Shown here in pieces: positions 1 to 7,891 of a stretch of 64,000 bases of DNA (within the stretch, counting starts at the first letter, position 1; each line of letters begins with the position of its first letter). A program made the translations under genes and the position numbers. This DNA is from Jannaschia sp. CCS1 (lineage in GTDB: Bacteria > Pseudomonadota > Alphaproteobacteria > Rhodobacterales > Rhodobacteraceae): NCBI RefSeq assembly GCF_000013565.1, contig NC_007802.1:2170001-2234000 (forward strand). The letters are read 5' to 3'. The notes under the pieces were generated by a model. The model ran no database searches. It saw nothing but the letters and a program-made list of their open reading frames with translations, and was not told the origin of the DNA.

Positions 1-332
1 GCGCTGATATCCTGCCCGTCAAGAAGCACATGCCCCTCCCGCAGGTTCAGCATCCCGAAGACGGCCTTCATCGCGGTCGATTTGCCCGCGCCGTTGGGAC
101 CCACGATCACCGCAATCTCTCCGGGGTTCACGGCAATGGTGCAATCGTGAAGGATGTCGGGGCCATTGCCATAGCCGCCGGTCATCGCGTCGCCGATCAG
201 GAAGGGATGGGCGCCATCGGTGGGAATGGCCTTGCCGCCCGGCGCAATCGGATCGCCCATGGAGGGGGGACGGGGCTTCGTGATCGAGCGGTCCTTGTTG
301 CCCCGGTCGTTGTGATAGGCGTTGTCGCTCAT
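1..332 (-). CDS. livF: Branched-chain amino acid ABC transporter ATPase LivF-like, partial (C-terminus off window)
   Basis: This is the N-terminal 110 residues of an ABC ATPase, running off the left edge of the window. The Walker A motif GPNGAGKS is visible at about residue 83, followed by the usual helix with MKAVFGML, as in LivF. The protein has about 45 extra residues before the first ABC strand, with a basic start (HNDRGNKDRSITKPRPP); this is longer than typical LivF. The start ATG (330-332) overlaps the TGA of livG by the ATGA arrangement, so the two ATPases are translationally coupled. Known role of the family: ATP hydrolysis on the cytoplasmic face to drive uptake of branched-chain amino acids or related amides and polar compounds. 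The substrate cannot be read from this fragment. Confidence 0.85.
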   Translation of the reverse strand, partial: MSDNAYHNDRGNKDRSITKPRPPSMGDPIAPGGKAIPTDGAHPFLIGDAMTGGYGNGPDILHDCTIAVNPGEIAVIVGPNGAGKSTAMKAVFGMLNLREGHVLLDGQDIS

Positions 333-1120
333 GCCGGGGCCTCTTCCAACTGATCCTTGTTCTTGAGGCCGGTGCCCAGATAGGCCTCGATCACCGCGTC
401 GTTGGCCTTGATCTGGTCGAGCGTTCCTTCCGCCAGCACGTGGCCCTCGGCCATACAGATCACGGGGTCGCAGAGGCGGCCGATGAAATCCATGTCATGC
501 TCAATCACGCAGAACGTGTAGCCGCGTTCCTTGTTGAGGCGGATGATCGCGTCACCGATGGTGTTGAGGAGCGTGCGGTTCACGCCTGCGCCGACCTCGT
601 CCAGAAACACGATCTTGGCGTCGACCATCATCGTGCGGCCCAGTTCCAGCAGCTTCTTTTGCCCGCCCGAGATCTGGCCCGCAGGTTGATCGGCCAGATG
701 TTCGACGGTCAGAAACTCCAGCACTTCATCGGCTTTGGCCTTTAGCGCGCGTTCCTCGTCGGCGATGCGTTTGCGGCCAAACCACGTGTTCCACAGAGTC
801 TCACCGGATTGCCCCTCGGGCACCATCATCAGATTTTCCCGACAGGTCATGGAGGAGAATTCATGGGCGATCTGGAAGGTGCGCAGCAGGCCCTTGCCGA
901 ACAGCTGATGGGGCGGCAGGCCGGTGATATCCTCGCCGTCCATCACAACCTTGCCGGATGTGGGCGGCAGGACGCCCGCGATCACGTTGAAGAGCGTCGT
1001 CTTGCCCGCGCCATTGGGGCCGATCAGCCCGGTGATCGAGCCCGTTTCGATCCGAAGGCTCGCGCCATCTACGGCATGGAAGCCACCGAAGTGTTTGTGG
1101 AGGTCGTGAACTTCAATCAT
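329..1120 (-). CDS. livG: Branched-chain amino acid ABC transporter ATPase LivG-like
   Basis: This 263-residue ABC ATPase shows Walker A GPNGAGKTT (about residue 34), the signature SGGQKKLLEL (about 150), Walker B IVFLDEVGAGV (about 170) and the H-loop in CVIEHDMDFI (about 207). The LivG subfamily has exactly this EHDM context. It lies between the substrate-binding protein upstream and livF downstream, with the livF start overlapping its stop, so it is one of the two ATPases of a HAAT-family uptake system. No permease genes lie between these genes; they probably follow livF outside the window. The start at 1118-1120 lies about 40 bp beyond the terminator hairpin, so livGF expression would depend on read-through or a separate promoter. 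Confidence 0.92.
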   Translation of the reverse strand: MIEVHDLHKHFGGFHAVDGASLRIETGSITGLIGPNGAGKTTLFNVIAGVLPPTSGKVVMDGEDITGLPPHQLFGKGLLRTFQIAHEFSSMTCRENLMMVPEGQSGETLWNTWFGRKRIADEERALKAKADEVLEFLTVEHLADQPAGQISGGQKKLLELGRTMMVDAKIVFLDEVGAGVNRTLLNTIGDAIIRLNKERGYTFCVIEHDMDFIGRLCDPVICMAEGHVLAEGTLDQIKANDAVIEAYLGTGLKNKDQLEEAPA

Positions 1121-1163
1121 GGGCGTCCCTCTGGGCCGACAATCCCGGCGCGCGCGCCTGTGT

Positions 1164-1198
1164 AAAAAGACGCAGCCCGGCGATGAAACCGGGCTGCG
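1164..1198 (-). terminator. Rho-independent terminator or attenuator between binding protein and livGF
   Basis: A perfect 10-bp stem, CGCAGCCCGG / CCGGGCTGCG (1171-1180 and 1189-1198) with an 8-nt loop, is followed on the minus strand by TCTTTTT. It lies just downstream of the substrate-binding protein gene and upstream of livG. Such hairpins commonly let the binding protein be made in excess over the ATPases, by partial termination or by 3'-end protection of the mRNA. Confidence 0.85.
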
Positions 1199-1219
1199 CC
1201 TCTCTCAATGGGAGGTCAA

Positions 1220-2419
1220 TCAGCGGTAACCGGCGACCGTCAGCTCCCCGCCGGAGATCTCGATCTCACGATAATTGCCGGCAGATTCGCCACCCCCGAT
1301 CAGCTCCACGGCGGAGGCGCCGACATAATCGACCTCTTCCCCGTTGGCGATCATTTCCAGCGCCATGCCAAGCTGGCCGGGCAGGATCTCGGTGCCGGGC
1401 GCGTTGGCGACGTTCATGATCTCACCCATATAGTCGGCGGCGTTGCGGCTTTCCGCAGCGGCCATGGCGAGCATGAGCAGGGCGGCGGCGTCATAGGATT
1501 CCGCGGAGAACGGCGAGGTGCCGTCAAAGCCCGCTTCCTCGGCCATGGCCTGATAGAGGCCCGCGCCTTCGCTGTCGGTGCCGGGGTTCTGGCCGAACGA
1601 CCCGTCGATGTCGGAGCCGAAATTGTCGACCAGCGCCTGAGAGACCATGCCGTCGGGGAACACGAAGGTGTCAAACGCGCCGGTATCTAATGCAGCCTGG
1701 ATCACGCCGGAGCCGCCCTGGTCCACGTAGCCCGCAACGACAAGCGCGTCACCACCGGCGGAGGCAAGTGCGCCGACTTCGGCGGAGTAATCCGCGCGGC
1801 CATCCTCATGGGCCGCCGACAGCGTGACGGTGCCGCCCGCTTCTTCAAACGCCGCAGAGAAGGCATCGGCCAGGCCCTGGCCATAGTCGTTGTTGGTGTA
1901 GGTCAGCGCGACGGTGTCGATGCCGCGTTCCATGATGATTTCGGCCATCACGACGCCCTGGCGCGCATCGGACGGCGCGGTGCGGAAGAACAACCCGTTA
2001 TCCTCTGCCGTCGACAGGCCGGGGGAGGTGGCGGACGGCGAGATCATCACCATGCCGTTGGGCACGGCGACGTTGGCCAGAATGGAGCCGGTGACGCCGG
2101 AGCAATCGGCGCCGACAATGCCGTGCACGCCATCGGACGTGATCAGACGCTCGGCGGCCGCTTGTGCGGCGGAACTGTCAACGCAGGTCGAGTCAGCCCG
2201 AACAGACGTAACGGCCGCGCCGCCAAACAACATACCGCTGTCGGTGACTTCGGCCATCGCCAGCTCTGCGCCGTCGCCCATGGCGGGTGTGATCGATTCA
2301 ATCGGACCGGTGAAGCCGAGGATCACGCCAAGCGTCACATCGCCCTGGTGGCCATCGGCGGCGGCAGCGCCTGTCAGCGCAATGGAAGCGGCGGATGCCA
2401 GCAAAAACTTTTTCATCAT
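1220..2419 (-). CDS. Periplasmic substrate-binding protein of a branched-chain amino acid type ABC transporter
   Basis: The protein has about 399 residues with a clear Sec signal peptide (KKFLLASAASIALTGAAAA, cleaved near AAADG). The mature start DVTLGVILGFTGPIESITP is the typical first strand of type I periplasmic binding proteins (Peripla_BP_6, LivJ-like), and motifs such as IVGADCSGVT and AVPNGMVMISPSATSP agree. The start is placed at ATG 2419 (or 2416), because AGGGAG lies 4-7 bases upstream; an upstream in-frame ATG at 2446 has no such signal. It feeds the LivG/LivF ATPases encoded downstream. The ligand cannot be named: this family also binds amides, urea and aromatic acids. A strong hairpin follows the gene. 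Confidence 0.88.
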   Translation of the reverse strand: MMKKFLLASAASIALTGAAAADGHQGDVTLGVILGFTGPIESITPAMGDGAELAMAEVTDSGMLFGGAAVTSVRADSTCVDSSAAQAAAERLITSDGVHGIVGADCSGVTGSILANVAVPNGMVMISPSATSPGLSTAEDNGLFFRTAPSDARQGVVMAEIIMERGIDTVALTYTNNDYGQGLADAFSAAFEEAGGTVTLSAAHEDGRADYSAEVGALASAGGDALVVAGYVDQGGSGVIQAALDTGAFDTFVFPDGMVSQALVDNFGSDIDGSFGQNPGTDSEGAGLYQAMAEEAGFDGTSPFSAESYDAAALLMLAMAAAESRNAADYMGEIMNVANAPGTEILPGQLGMALEMIANGEEVDYVGASAVELIGGGESAGNYREIEISGGELTVAGYR

Positions 2420-2618
2420 GTATCTCCCTGGTGTGGACATTGCCAAATTTCACATTTGATCGTCCTTGATGCGCGCAAGATTAGCCGTGTGTTCTGCAAA
2501 GGGAAAGGGCGTTTCGTTTGGCTGCCTTAACGGACCAGCACGTCGCCCGATGGTGCGGGCTTGCGCAGGCGCGGGGGATTTGATCGACTGAGCGGACGTC
2601 AGCCACCCGGAGAACCCC

Positions 2619-3380
2619 ATGCCCGCACCGATCAACACCCTGAAAGCGGCACTGGCGCGGGGCGAGCTCCAACGGGGGCTGTGGCTGAACCTGCCCGGCG
2701 CCGTTCCGGCAGAGATGGCCGGCAATGCCGGATTCGACTGGTGCCTGATTGATGGAGAGCATGGGCCGTGGGATCCGTCGGGCATCCGCGATCAGTTGAT
2801 CGCCCTGGCGGCCACGCCCACGCCAGCCGTTCTGCGCGTCCCGGTGGCGGAGGACTGGATCATCAAGCAGGCGCTGGATCTGGGTGCGCAGACCCTCCTG
2901 ATCCCCATGGTCAATTCGGCGCAGGAGGCGGAGGCTATCGTCCGCGCCTGCCGCTATCCGCCCGAGGGCACGCGCGGCATGGGCGCGATGGCGGCCCGGG
3001 TCGGTGGGTTTGGGGCGATTTCCGAATATCCTGCCACGGCCAACGACCAGATCTGCGTGTTGGTGCAGGCCGAAAGCCGCGCCGCGCTCGATAATCTGGA
3101 CGCGATCACCGCGGTCGAGGGCGTGGATGGTGTCTTCATCGGTCCCGCTGATCTGGGGGCGGACATGGGCTACCGCGACGATCTGGGCAATGGGGAGCTG
3201 TGGACGTTGATCGAAGATGGCATCGGCACGATCCGCGCGGGCGGCAAAGCGGCGGGCATCCTCGTCTCGGGCGCAGGGATGGAGGCGCGGATGCGGGCGG
3301 CGGGTGTCACGTTCATGGGCTGTGGTGGCGACGCAGGCGTGTTGCAAGCGGGGCTGACCGCGCTGGCGCGCCCCTCATGA
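2619..3380 (+). CDS. HpcH/HpaI family class II aldolase (2-oxo-3-deoxy acid aldolase)
   Basis: The 253-residue protein belongs to the HpcH/HpaI aldolase family, metal-dependent enzymes that cleave 2-keto-3-deoxy or 4-hydroxy-2-oxo acids to pyruvate plus an aldehyde. The catalytic His is visible in IDGEHGPW (about residue 48), the conserved Arg in LRVPV (about 74), and the metal ligands Glu in VQAES (about 151) and Asp in FIGPADLG (about 177). The ribosome-binding site CCGGAGAA precedes the ATG. The length matches HpaI, GarL and RhmA. The stop overlaps the start of the mutarotase-like gene (ATGA), suggesting a shared sugar-acid pathway. The exact substrate cannot be decided from sequence alone. 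Confidence 0.88.
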   Translation: MPAPINTLKAALARGELQRGLWLNLPGAVPAEMAGNAGFDWCLIDGEHGPWDPSGIRDQLIALAATPTPAVLRVPVAEDWIIKQALDLGAQTLLIPMVNSAQEAEAIVRACRYPPEGTRGMGAMAARVGGFGAISEYPATANDQICVLVQAESRAALDNLDAITAVEGVDGVFIGPADLGADMGYRDDLGNGELWTLIEDGIGTIRAGGKAAGILVSGAGMEARMRAAGVTFMGCGGDAGVLQAGLTALARPS

Positions 3381-4414
3381 TCCGGCTCAGGCATGGCGAT
3401 GCGGAGGCGTTGATTGACCCTTCGGTCGGCAATATCCCCCGGTGGCAAGTCTCGGGCCGTGTGCCGCTGCACGCCGCCCCCTGGCGCGACGAGCCGGAGG
3501 TGCAGGACGACCCGGACGTGGCCCTTGTCGACAAGCGGCTGGCCGGGGACTTCTTCTGCATGCCGTTCGGGCGTGATGACGTCCATGACGGGCCCATTCA
3601 TGGTCCCCCGGCCAATGATCCCTGGGATCTGGTGGATCAGGACGTCTCTGTCGCGCGGTTCGCGCTGTCGACGGGCGTGTTTGGGGCCCATGTCACGAAG
3701 GAGTTGCGGCTGGTCGGGCCCTGCCTGCTGCAAACCCACGTTGTGGACGGGGGCGCGAGCGATGTCAGTTTTGCCCATCACCCGATGTCCCGCATGGCAG
3801 AGGGGGGGCGGCTCTCCTTCAGCCCGAAACGCGCCGTGCTGACCGACCCTATGGCGCAGCATGAAGGTGCAAACCTGTGGGCGGTCAATCAGTTACGGGG
3901 CGACCTTAATCTGGAACGTCGTGAGAGTGGCCAGTGGCATGTCGGCACATATCCCGCCGGTCTTGAGGTGGAGGATTTCTGTATCCTGGCCGAGGCGCGG
4001 GGCTCGGCCCTTGGCTGGACCTGCCTGATGCGCAACGCCGAGGATGACATGCTGATCGTCCTGAAGGACGCGAAAATGCTGCCGATCACGATGCTTTGGA
4101 TTTCCAACGGCGCGCGGGATTTTCCGCCCTGGAACAGCCGCCACATCGGCGTTCTGGGGGTCGAGGATGGATGCGCGATGGGGGGAGAGGGGCTTGCGGC
4201 GTCTACGCGGGACAACCGGCTGACGGCCATGGGCGTGCCCACACATCTGAGCCTTGGTCCGCGCCACGTGATCCGCCACGCGATGGTGTCGCTGCCGCGT
4301 CCGCCGGGCTGGTCGGAGATGACGTCGATCACATTGCAGGGTGGAAAGCTGCACCTGCGCGAGGTCGGGGGCGGCACAATGGTCATTCCATTCCCGGAGG
4401 GGCATTTTGACTGA
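3377..4414 (+). CDS. Conserved protein resembling galactose mutarotase-like enzymes
   Basis: The protein has 345 residues. The start is set at ATG 3377, whose ATGA overlaps the aldolase stop; a longer frame runs upstream but would overlap the aldolase by 180 bases. The N-terminal part (IDPSVGNIPRWQVSGRVPLH) followed by FFCMPFGRDDVHDGPIHG resembles aldose 1-epimerase-like proteins, where a conserved GPIHG His lies near the sugar site, and the C-terminal segment TLQGGKLHLREVGGG is beta-rich. No signal peptide is seen, so it is probably cytoplasmic. Coupling to the HpaI-type aldolase suggests sugar or sugar-acid handling. The assignment rests on overall pattern and is tentative. Confidence 0.55.
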   Translation: MIRLRHGDAEALIDPSVGNIPRWQVSGRVPLHAAPWRDEPEVQDDPDVALVDKRLAGDFFCMPFGRDDVHDGPIHGPPANDPWDLVDQDVSVARFALSTGVFGAHVTKELRLVGPCLLQTHVVDGGASDVSFAHHPMSRMAEGGRLSFSPKRAVLTDPMAQHEGANLWAVNQLRGDLNLERRESGQWHVGTYPAGLEVEDFCILAEARGSALGWTCLMRNAEDDMLIVLKDAKMLPITMLWISNGARDFPPWNSRHIGVLGVEDGCAMGGEGLAASTRDNRLTAMGVPTHLSLGPRHVIRHAMVSLPRPPGWSEMTSITLQGGKLHLREVGGGTMVIPFPEGHFD

Positions 4415-4877
4415 CGAGACACGTCAAGGGCGGCTGATCCTGATCGACGGCGACGCCTGCCCGGTGAAGGAGGAAATCTACACCTGCGCCTATCGCCACA
4501 AGATCCCCGTGCGCCTGGTCGCGGCCAGCTACCTGCGCCACCCCGATCATCCGCTGATCACCATGGTGATGGCGGGCGATGCGTTCGATGCCGCCGATGA
4601 TGTGATTGCGGAGGCCGCGGCCCCCGGCACGCTGGTCGTCACGGGTGACATCCTGCTGGCGGAGCGGTGCCTGGAGGCGGGGTCAGTCGTGTTGAACCAC
4701 AAGGGCGGGGCCTATACCGCGAACTCCATCGGGGCGCAGGTGGCGACGCGTGCGATCATGGCGGATATCCGCGCCGGCCTGGACGGGCAGGGCATCGGCG
4801 GGCAGAAGCCGTTCTCCAAGGCGGACCGGTCGGCCTTCTCCAACGCGCTGGAGACGGCGCTGCGGCGCTTGAAATAG
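4407..4877 (+). CDS. YaiI/YqxD family protein (DUF188)
   Basis: The protein has 156 residues if it starts at TTG 4407, which overlaps the stop of the preceding gene and has GGAGGGG just upstream; the frame stays open further upstream without a good start. The N-terminus LILIDGDACPVKEEI carries the DUF188 motif DxDACP, and the middle shows VVTGDILLAERCLEAG and the conserved NHKGGAYTANSIG stretch. The family has a PIN-like nuclease fold, but its cellular role is not established. It closes the aldolase cluster and lies 47 bp before der. Confidence 0.85.
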   Translation: MTDETRQGRLILIDGDACPVKEEIYTCAYRHKIPVRLVAASYLRHPDHPLITMVMAGDAFDAADDVIAEAAAPGTLVVTGDILLAERCLEAGSVVLNHKGGAYTANSIGAQVATRAIMADIRAGLDGQGIGGQKPFSKADRSAFSNALETALRRLK

Positions 4878-4924
4878 GGACAAAAGGGGCGTAGGTGCGC
4901 CTCTTCTGTTTAAGGTGCCTGCCC

Positions 4925-6364
4925 ATGTCCTTCACGCTTGCCATCGTTGGCCGCCCCAATGTGGGCAAATCCACGCTATTCAACCGGCTCGTGGGCCGGA
5001 AGCTGGCGCTGGTGGATGACCAGCCCGGGGTGACGCGCGATCTGCGGGAAGGGGCCGCGCGGCTGGCGGATCTGCGGTTTACGGTGATTGACACGGCGGG
5101 ACTGGAAGATGCCAACGACGACAGCCTGGAAGGGCGGATGCGCCGGTTGACGGAACGCGCCGTTTCTATGGCGGATGCGACGCTGTTTGTGATGGATGCG
5201 CGCGCGGGCGTCACGACCAATGATCTGGTCTTCGCCGACATCCTGCGCAAGTCGGGCCGCCCGGTGGTGCTGGCCGCCAACAAGGCGGAGGGCAATGCAG
5301 GCCAATCCGGTCTGCTGGACGCCTATTCCCTGGGTCTGGGCGAACCGCTGGCCCTGTCGGCGGAACACGGCGAGGGGATGGCCGATCTGGTTCAGGTCCT
5401 GCGCCCGATGATCGAGGCCGCAGCGTCTGCCGAGGAGGCCGAGACGGATGTTGATGTGGAGGGTGAAGATCGCGTCATAACGCATTCGAAACCTTTGCAA
5501 ATTGCAGTTGTGGGCAGGCCGAATGCGGGCAAATCCACGCTGATCAACCAGATCATCGGCGAAGACCGCCTGCTGACGGGGCCGGAGGCCGGGATTACCC
5601 GCGACGCCATCGGCCTGACATTTGAATGGGACGATGTTCCGATGCGCATCTTCGACACGGCAGGTATGCGCAAACGGGCGAAGGTGCAGGAAAAGCTGGA
5701 GAAGTTGAGCGTCTCTGATGGGCTGCGCGCGGTGAAGTTTGCGGAGGTGGTCGTGGTGCTGCTGGACGCCGCGATCCCGTTCGAGAGCCAGGATCTGCGG
5801 ATTGCCGATCTGGCGGAGCGGGAGGGGCGTGCGGTTGTCATTGCCGTCAACAAATGGGACGTGGAGCCTGAGAAACAACAGAAACTCAAAGACTTGCGCG
5901 TCGGGCTCGAACGGCTCCTGCCGCAATTGCGCGGCGCGCCTCTGGTGACGGTGTCGGCGAAGACGGGCAAGGGGCTGGACAAGCTCCACGCCGCGATCAT
6001 GAAGATCCACGCGACCTGGAACACACGGATTTCCACCGCGCGCCTGAACCAATGGCTGGCCGCGATGATCGAGGCGCATCCGCCCCCCGCGCCGGGCGGT
6101 CGGCGCATCAAACTGCGCTACATGACCCAGGCCAAGACGCGGCCCCCGGGGTTTGTGGTCATGTGTTCGCACCCGCAGAACCTGCCGGAGGCGTATTCGC
6201 GCTATCTGGTCAACGGGTTGCGGCAGGATTTTGATATGCCCGGCACGCCGATCCGGCTGTGGATGCGCAGCCAGGCCGATGACAACCCCTACAAGAACCG
6301 CAAGAAATCAACACCCTCGCGCCTCAACAAGCACGTCCGAAAGGGCGAGACGAAGAAGGGATGA
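4925..6364 (+). CDS. der: GTPase Der (EngA), ribosome assembly
   Basis: Der is the double-GTPase needed for maturation of the 50S ribosomal subunit. The 479-residue protein has two G domains in tandem: the first with [14 protein letters not shown] (about residue 9), DTAGLE and NKAEG, the second with [14 protein letters not shown] (about 196), FDTAGMR and NKWDVE. A KH-like C-terminal domain ([19 protein letters not shown]) follows. The start is ATG 4925, giving the usual short N-terminus; an in-frame ATG at 4895 adds ten unconserved residues. In E. coli der follows yfgM and bamB; here the yfgM-like and bamB-like genes lie 33 kb away. A thiol-redox gene begins at the stop codon. Confidence 0.97.
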   Translation: MSFTLAIVGRPNVGKSTLFNRLVGRKLALVDDQPGVTRDLREGAARLADLRFTVIDTAGLEDANDDSLEGRMRRLTERAVSMADATLFVMDARAGVTTNDLVFADILRKSGRPVVLAANKAEGNAGQSGLLDAYSLGLGEPLALSAEHGEGMADLVQVLRPMIEAAASAEEAETDVDVEGEDRVITHSKPLQIAVVGRPNAGKSTLINQIIGEDRLLTGPEAGITRDAIGLTFEWDDVPMRIFDTAGMRKRAKVQEKLEKLSVSDGLRAVKFAEVVVVLLDAAIPFESQDLRIADLAEREGRAVVIAVNKWDVEPEKQQKLKDLRVGLERLLPQLRGAPLVTVSAKTGKGLDKLHAAIMKIHATWNTRISTARLNQWLAAMIEAHPPPAPGGRRIKLRYMTQAKTRPPGFVVMCSHPQNLPEAYSRYLVNGLRQDFDMPGTPIRLWMRSQADDNPYKNRKKSTPSRLNKHVRKGETKKG

Positions 6365-7107
6365 CCCGGCGCGGGCTGCTCAGGGGCGGACTTTTTCTGG
6401 CCGGGGCGTGGGCGCTGATGGCGCGACCCTGGTCGTGGGGGCGCGCCGACGATATCACGACAGAACCGCTTGAAGGTCTCGCCCCGTTTCGCAGGCTTCT
6501 CAACGGACAAACTGTGTCTGGCGGAGGGTCTGGCACGACCGACACAATTCTTCTGGGCCTCGATGCGCCCGATCCGGTTGACCCCGCGCTGGATGCCCGG
6601 TTGCGAGCGGATCTCACGCAGGTCCTATGGGGCGACTGGGGCGGACGCAGCCCCGTACCCGTCACCTATTTCACCGACATTCGTTGCCCGATCTGCCGCC
6701 CATTGGAGGCGCGGTTGCGAGCGATAGAGGGGATCGCCCTGACAACGCGCGAATTCCCGGTCTTCGGAGAGGTGTCGGAACTGGCGGCCCGGGCGATTGT
6801 GACGGCGCAGCAACAAGGCTTGGGCGAACGCATGCGCCTACGTTTGCAGCGCTCTGCCTTTGCCCTGGGGCGGGAGGGGGTCTTTCAGGTGGCGGAGGGC
6901 GCGGGCGTCGACACGGTGCAATTTGCCGCCGATTTTGACGGGCCCCAGGTCACCGCCCGGTTGGCTGAGGACCGCGCACTGGCCCGGATTTTCCGCCTTC
7001 CCGGTACGCCGGGCCTGATCGTCGCGCGCACCCGCGTTATCGGCGCGCCGTCTGACGCCACGCTACAGGCTTTGATCGCGGAAGAGGCCGGTCTTGGGCG
7101 GCCCTGA
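6361..7107 (+). CDS. DsbA-like thioredoxin-fold protein with twin-arginine signal
   Basis: The 248-residue protein starts in the ATGA overlap with der. Its N-terminus, [19 protein letters not shown], looks like a Tat signal (TRRGLL plus hydrophobic core). The mature part has a thioredoxin-like active site [13 protein letters not shown] (Cys at about 109 and 112), an alpha-helical insertion (about 140-200) and the loop LPGTPGLIV, where the Pro would be the cis-Pro next to the active site. This pattern fits DsbA/ScsC-like periplasmic thiol oxidoreductases. The CPIC dipeptide differs from the CPHC of E. coli DsbA, so redox potential and direction of catalysis are uncertain. Confidence 0.7.
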   Translation: MTRRGLLRGGLFLAGAWALMARPWSWGRADDITTEPLEGLAPFRRLLNGQTVSGGGSGTTDTILLGLDAPDPVDPALDARLRADLTQVLWGDWGGRSPVPVTYFTDIRCPICRPLEARLRAIEGIALTTREFPVFGEVSELAARAIVTAQQQGLGERMRLRLQRSAFALGREGVFQVAEGAGVDTVQFAADFDGPQVTARLAEDRALARIFRLPGTPGLIVARTRVIGAPSDATLQALIAEEAGLGRP

Positions 7108-7110
7108 TGG

Positions 7111-7470
7111 TCAGCCGTTGGCTTCGCGGATCTTGTCGGCGGCATCCTTGTCGTAGGTCACGCCATTCTCGGAAAACAGGGTGTCCAATTCGCCCGACAG
7201 CGTCATCTCGGTGATGATGTCACAGCCGCCCACGAACTCGCCCTTCACGTAGAGCTGCGGGATCGTCGGCCAGTCCGAGAATTCCTTGATCCCTTGCCGC
7301 ATGCCCTCATCGGCCAGCACGTTCACGTCCGTGAAATCGACGCCCATATAGTTCAAAACACCTGCAACTCGGGACGAGAACCCGCATTGAGGCATCTCTT
7401 TGGTGCCCTTCATGAACAGCACGACGTCGTTGGCGGTGATGGCATCTTTGATCTGGGTTTCAGCGGTCAT
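7111..7470 (-). CDS. grxD: Monothiol glutaredoxin Grx4
   Basis: The 119-residue protein is a single-domain monothiol glutaredoxin with the active site MPQCGFS (Cys about residue 29), KGTKEMP before it and [19 protein letters not shown] after it, which bind glutathione. CGFS glutaredoxins bind and transfer [2Fe-2S] clusters and form heterodimers with BolA proteins. That partner is encoded 120 bp upstream on the same strand, so the pair is probably co-expressed after purL. The ATG at 7470 gives the usual length; an in-frame upstream start would add 37 unconserved residues. Confidence 0.95.
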   Translation of the reverse strand: MTAETQIKDAITANDVVLFMKGTKEMPQCGFSSRVAGVLNYMGVDFTDVNVLADEGMRQGIKEFSDWPTIPQLYVKGEFVGGCDIITEMTLSGELDTLFSENGVTYDKDAADKIREANG

Positions 7471-7590
7471 GGCGTGGATTCCTGTTATTCGTGCGGGCGC
7501 GCACGGGGATAATTTGGGTCCGCACGGGGCGGACGAGAGGGGCGAGGGGGCCGAGAAGGGCCAGCCATATCGCGGTACCAAGACGGCGCA

Positions 7591-7827
7591 TCATTCCGGC
7601 GCTTTCGTCGTCAGGGCCAGCGCGTGCAATTCACCCGAGGGGCCATCCATCTTGCCCTTCAGCGCCGCATAGACGGCGCGTTGTTGCTGGACGCGGTTCT
7701 TGCCGCGGAAGCTTTCATCCACGACCATGGCAGCCATATGCACGCCGTCATTGCCTGACACCTCGATCTTCGCGTCGGGGAAGCTGTCGCGCAGCAGCAT
7801 TTCGATTTCGGAGGCTTGCATCGGCAT
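7591..7827 (-). CDS. BolA family protein, partner of monothiol glutaredoxin
   Basis: The 78-residue protein shows the BolA fold pattern: helix SEIEMLLRDSFPDAKIEV, the strand GNDGVHMAAMVVDESFRGKNRVQQQRAVYAAL, and a C-terminal His in GELHALALTT that ligates a [2Fe-2S] cluster in BolA-Grx4 complexes. The start is set at ATG 7827 (MPMQASEIE); a second ATG at 7821 is possible, and the longer frame to 7944 would run into non-coding sequence. It lies between purL and grxD on the same strand, the gene order commonly seen in Rhodobacteraceae for iron-sulfur homeostasis. Confidence 0.92.
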   Translation of the reverse strand: MPMQASEIEMLLRDSFPDAKIEVSGNDGVHMAAMVVDESFRGKNRVQQQRAVYAALKGKMDGPSGELHALALTTKAPE

Positions 7828-7891
7828 GGTTGGTCGGTTCCTTGGCTGTCCCGTCAAAATGTAGGGCGCGGGGGACCCCGCCGCAAGCGTA

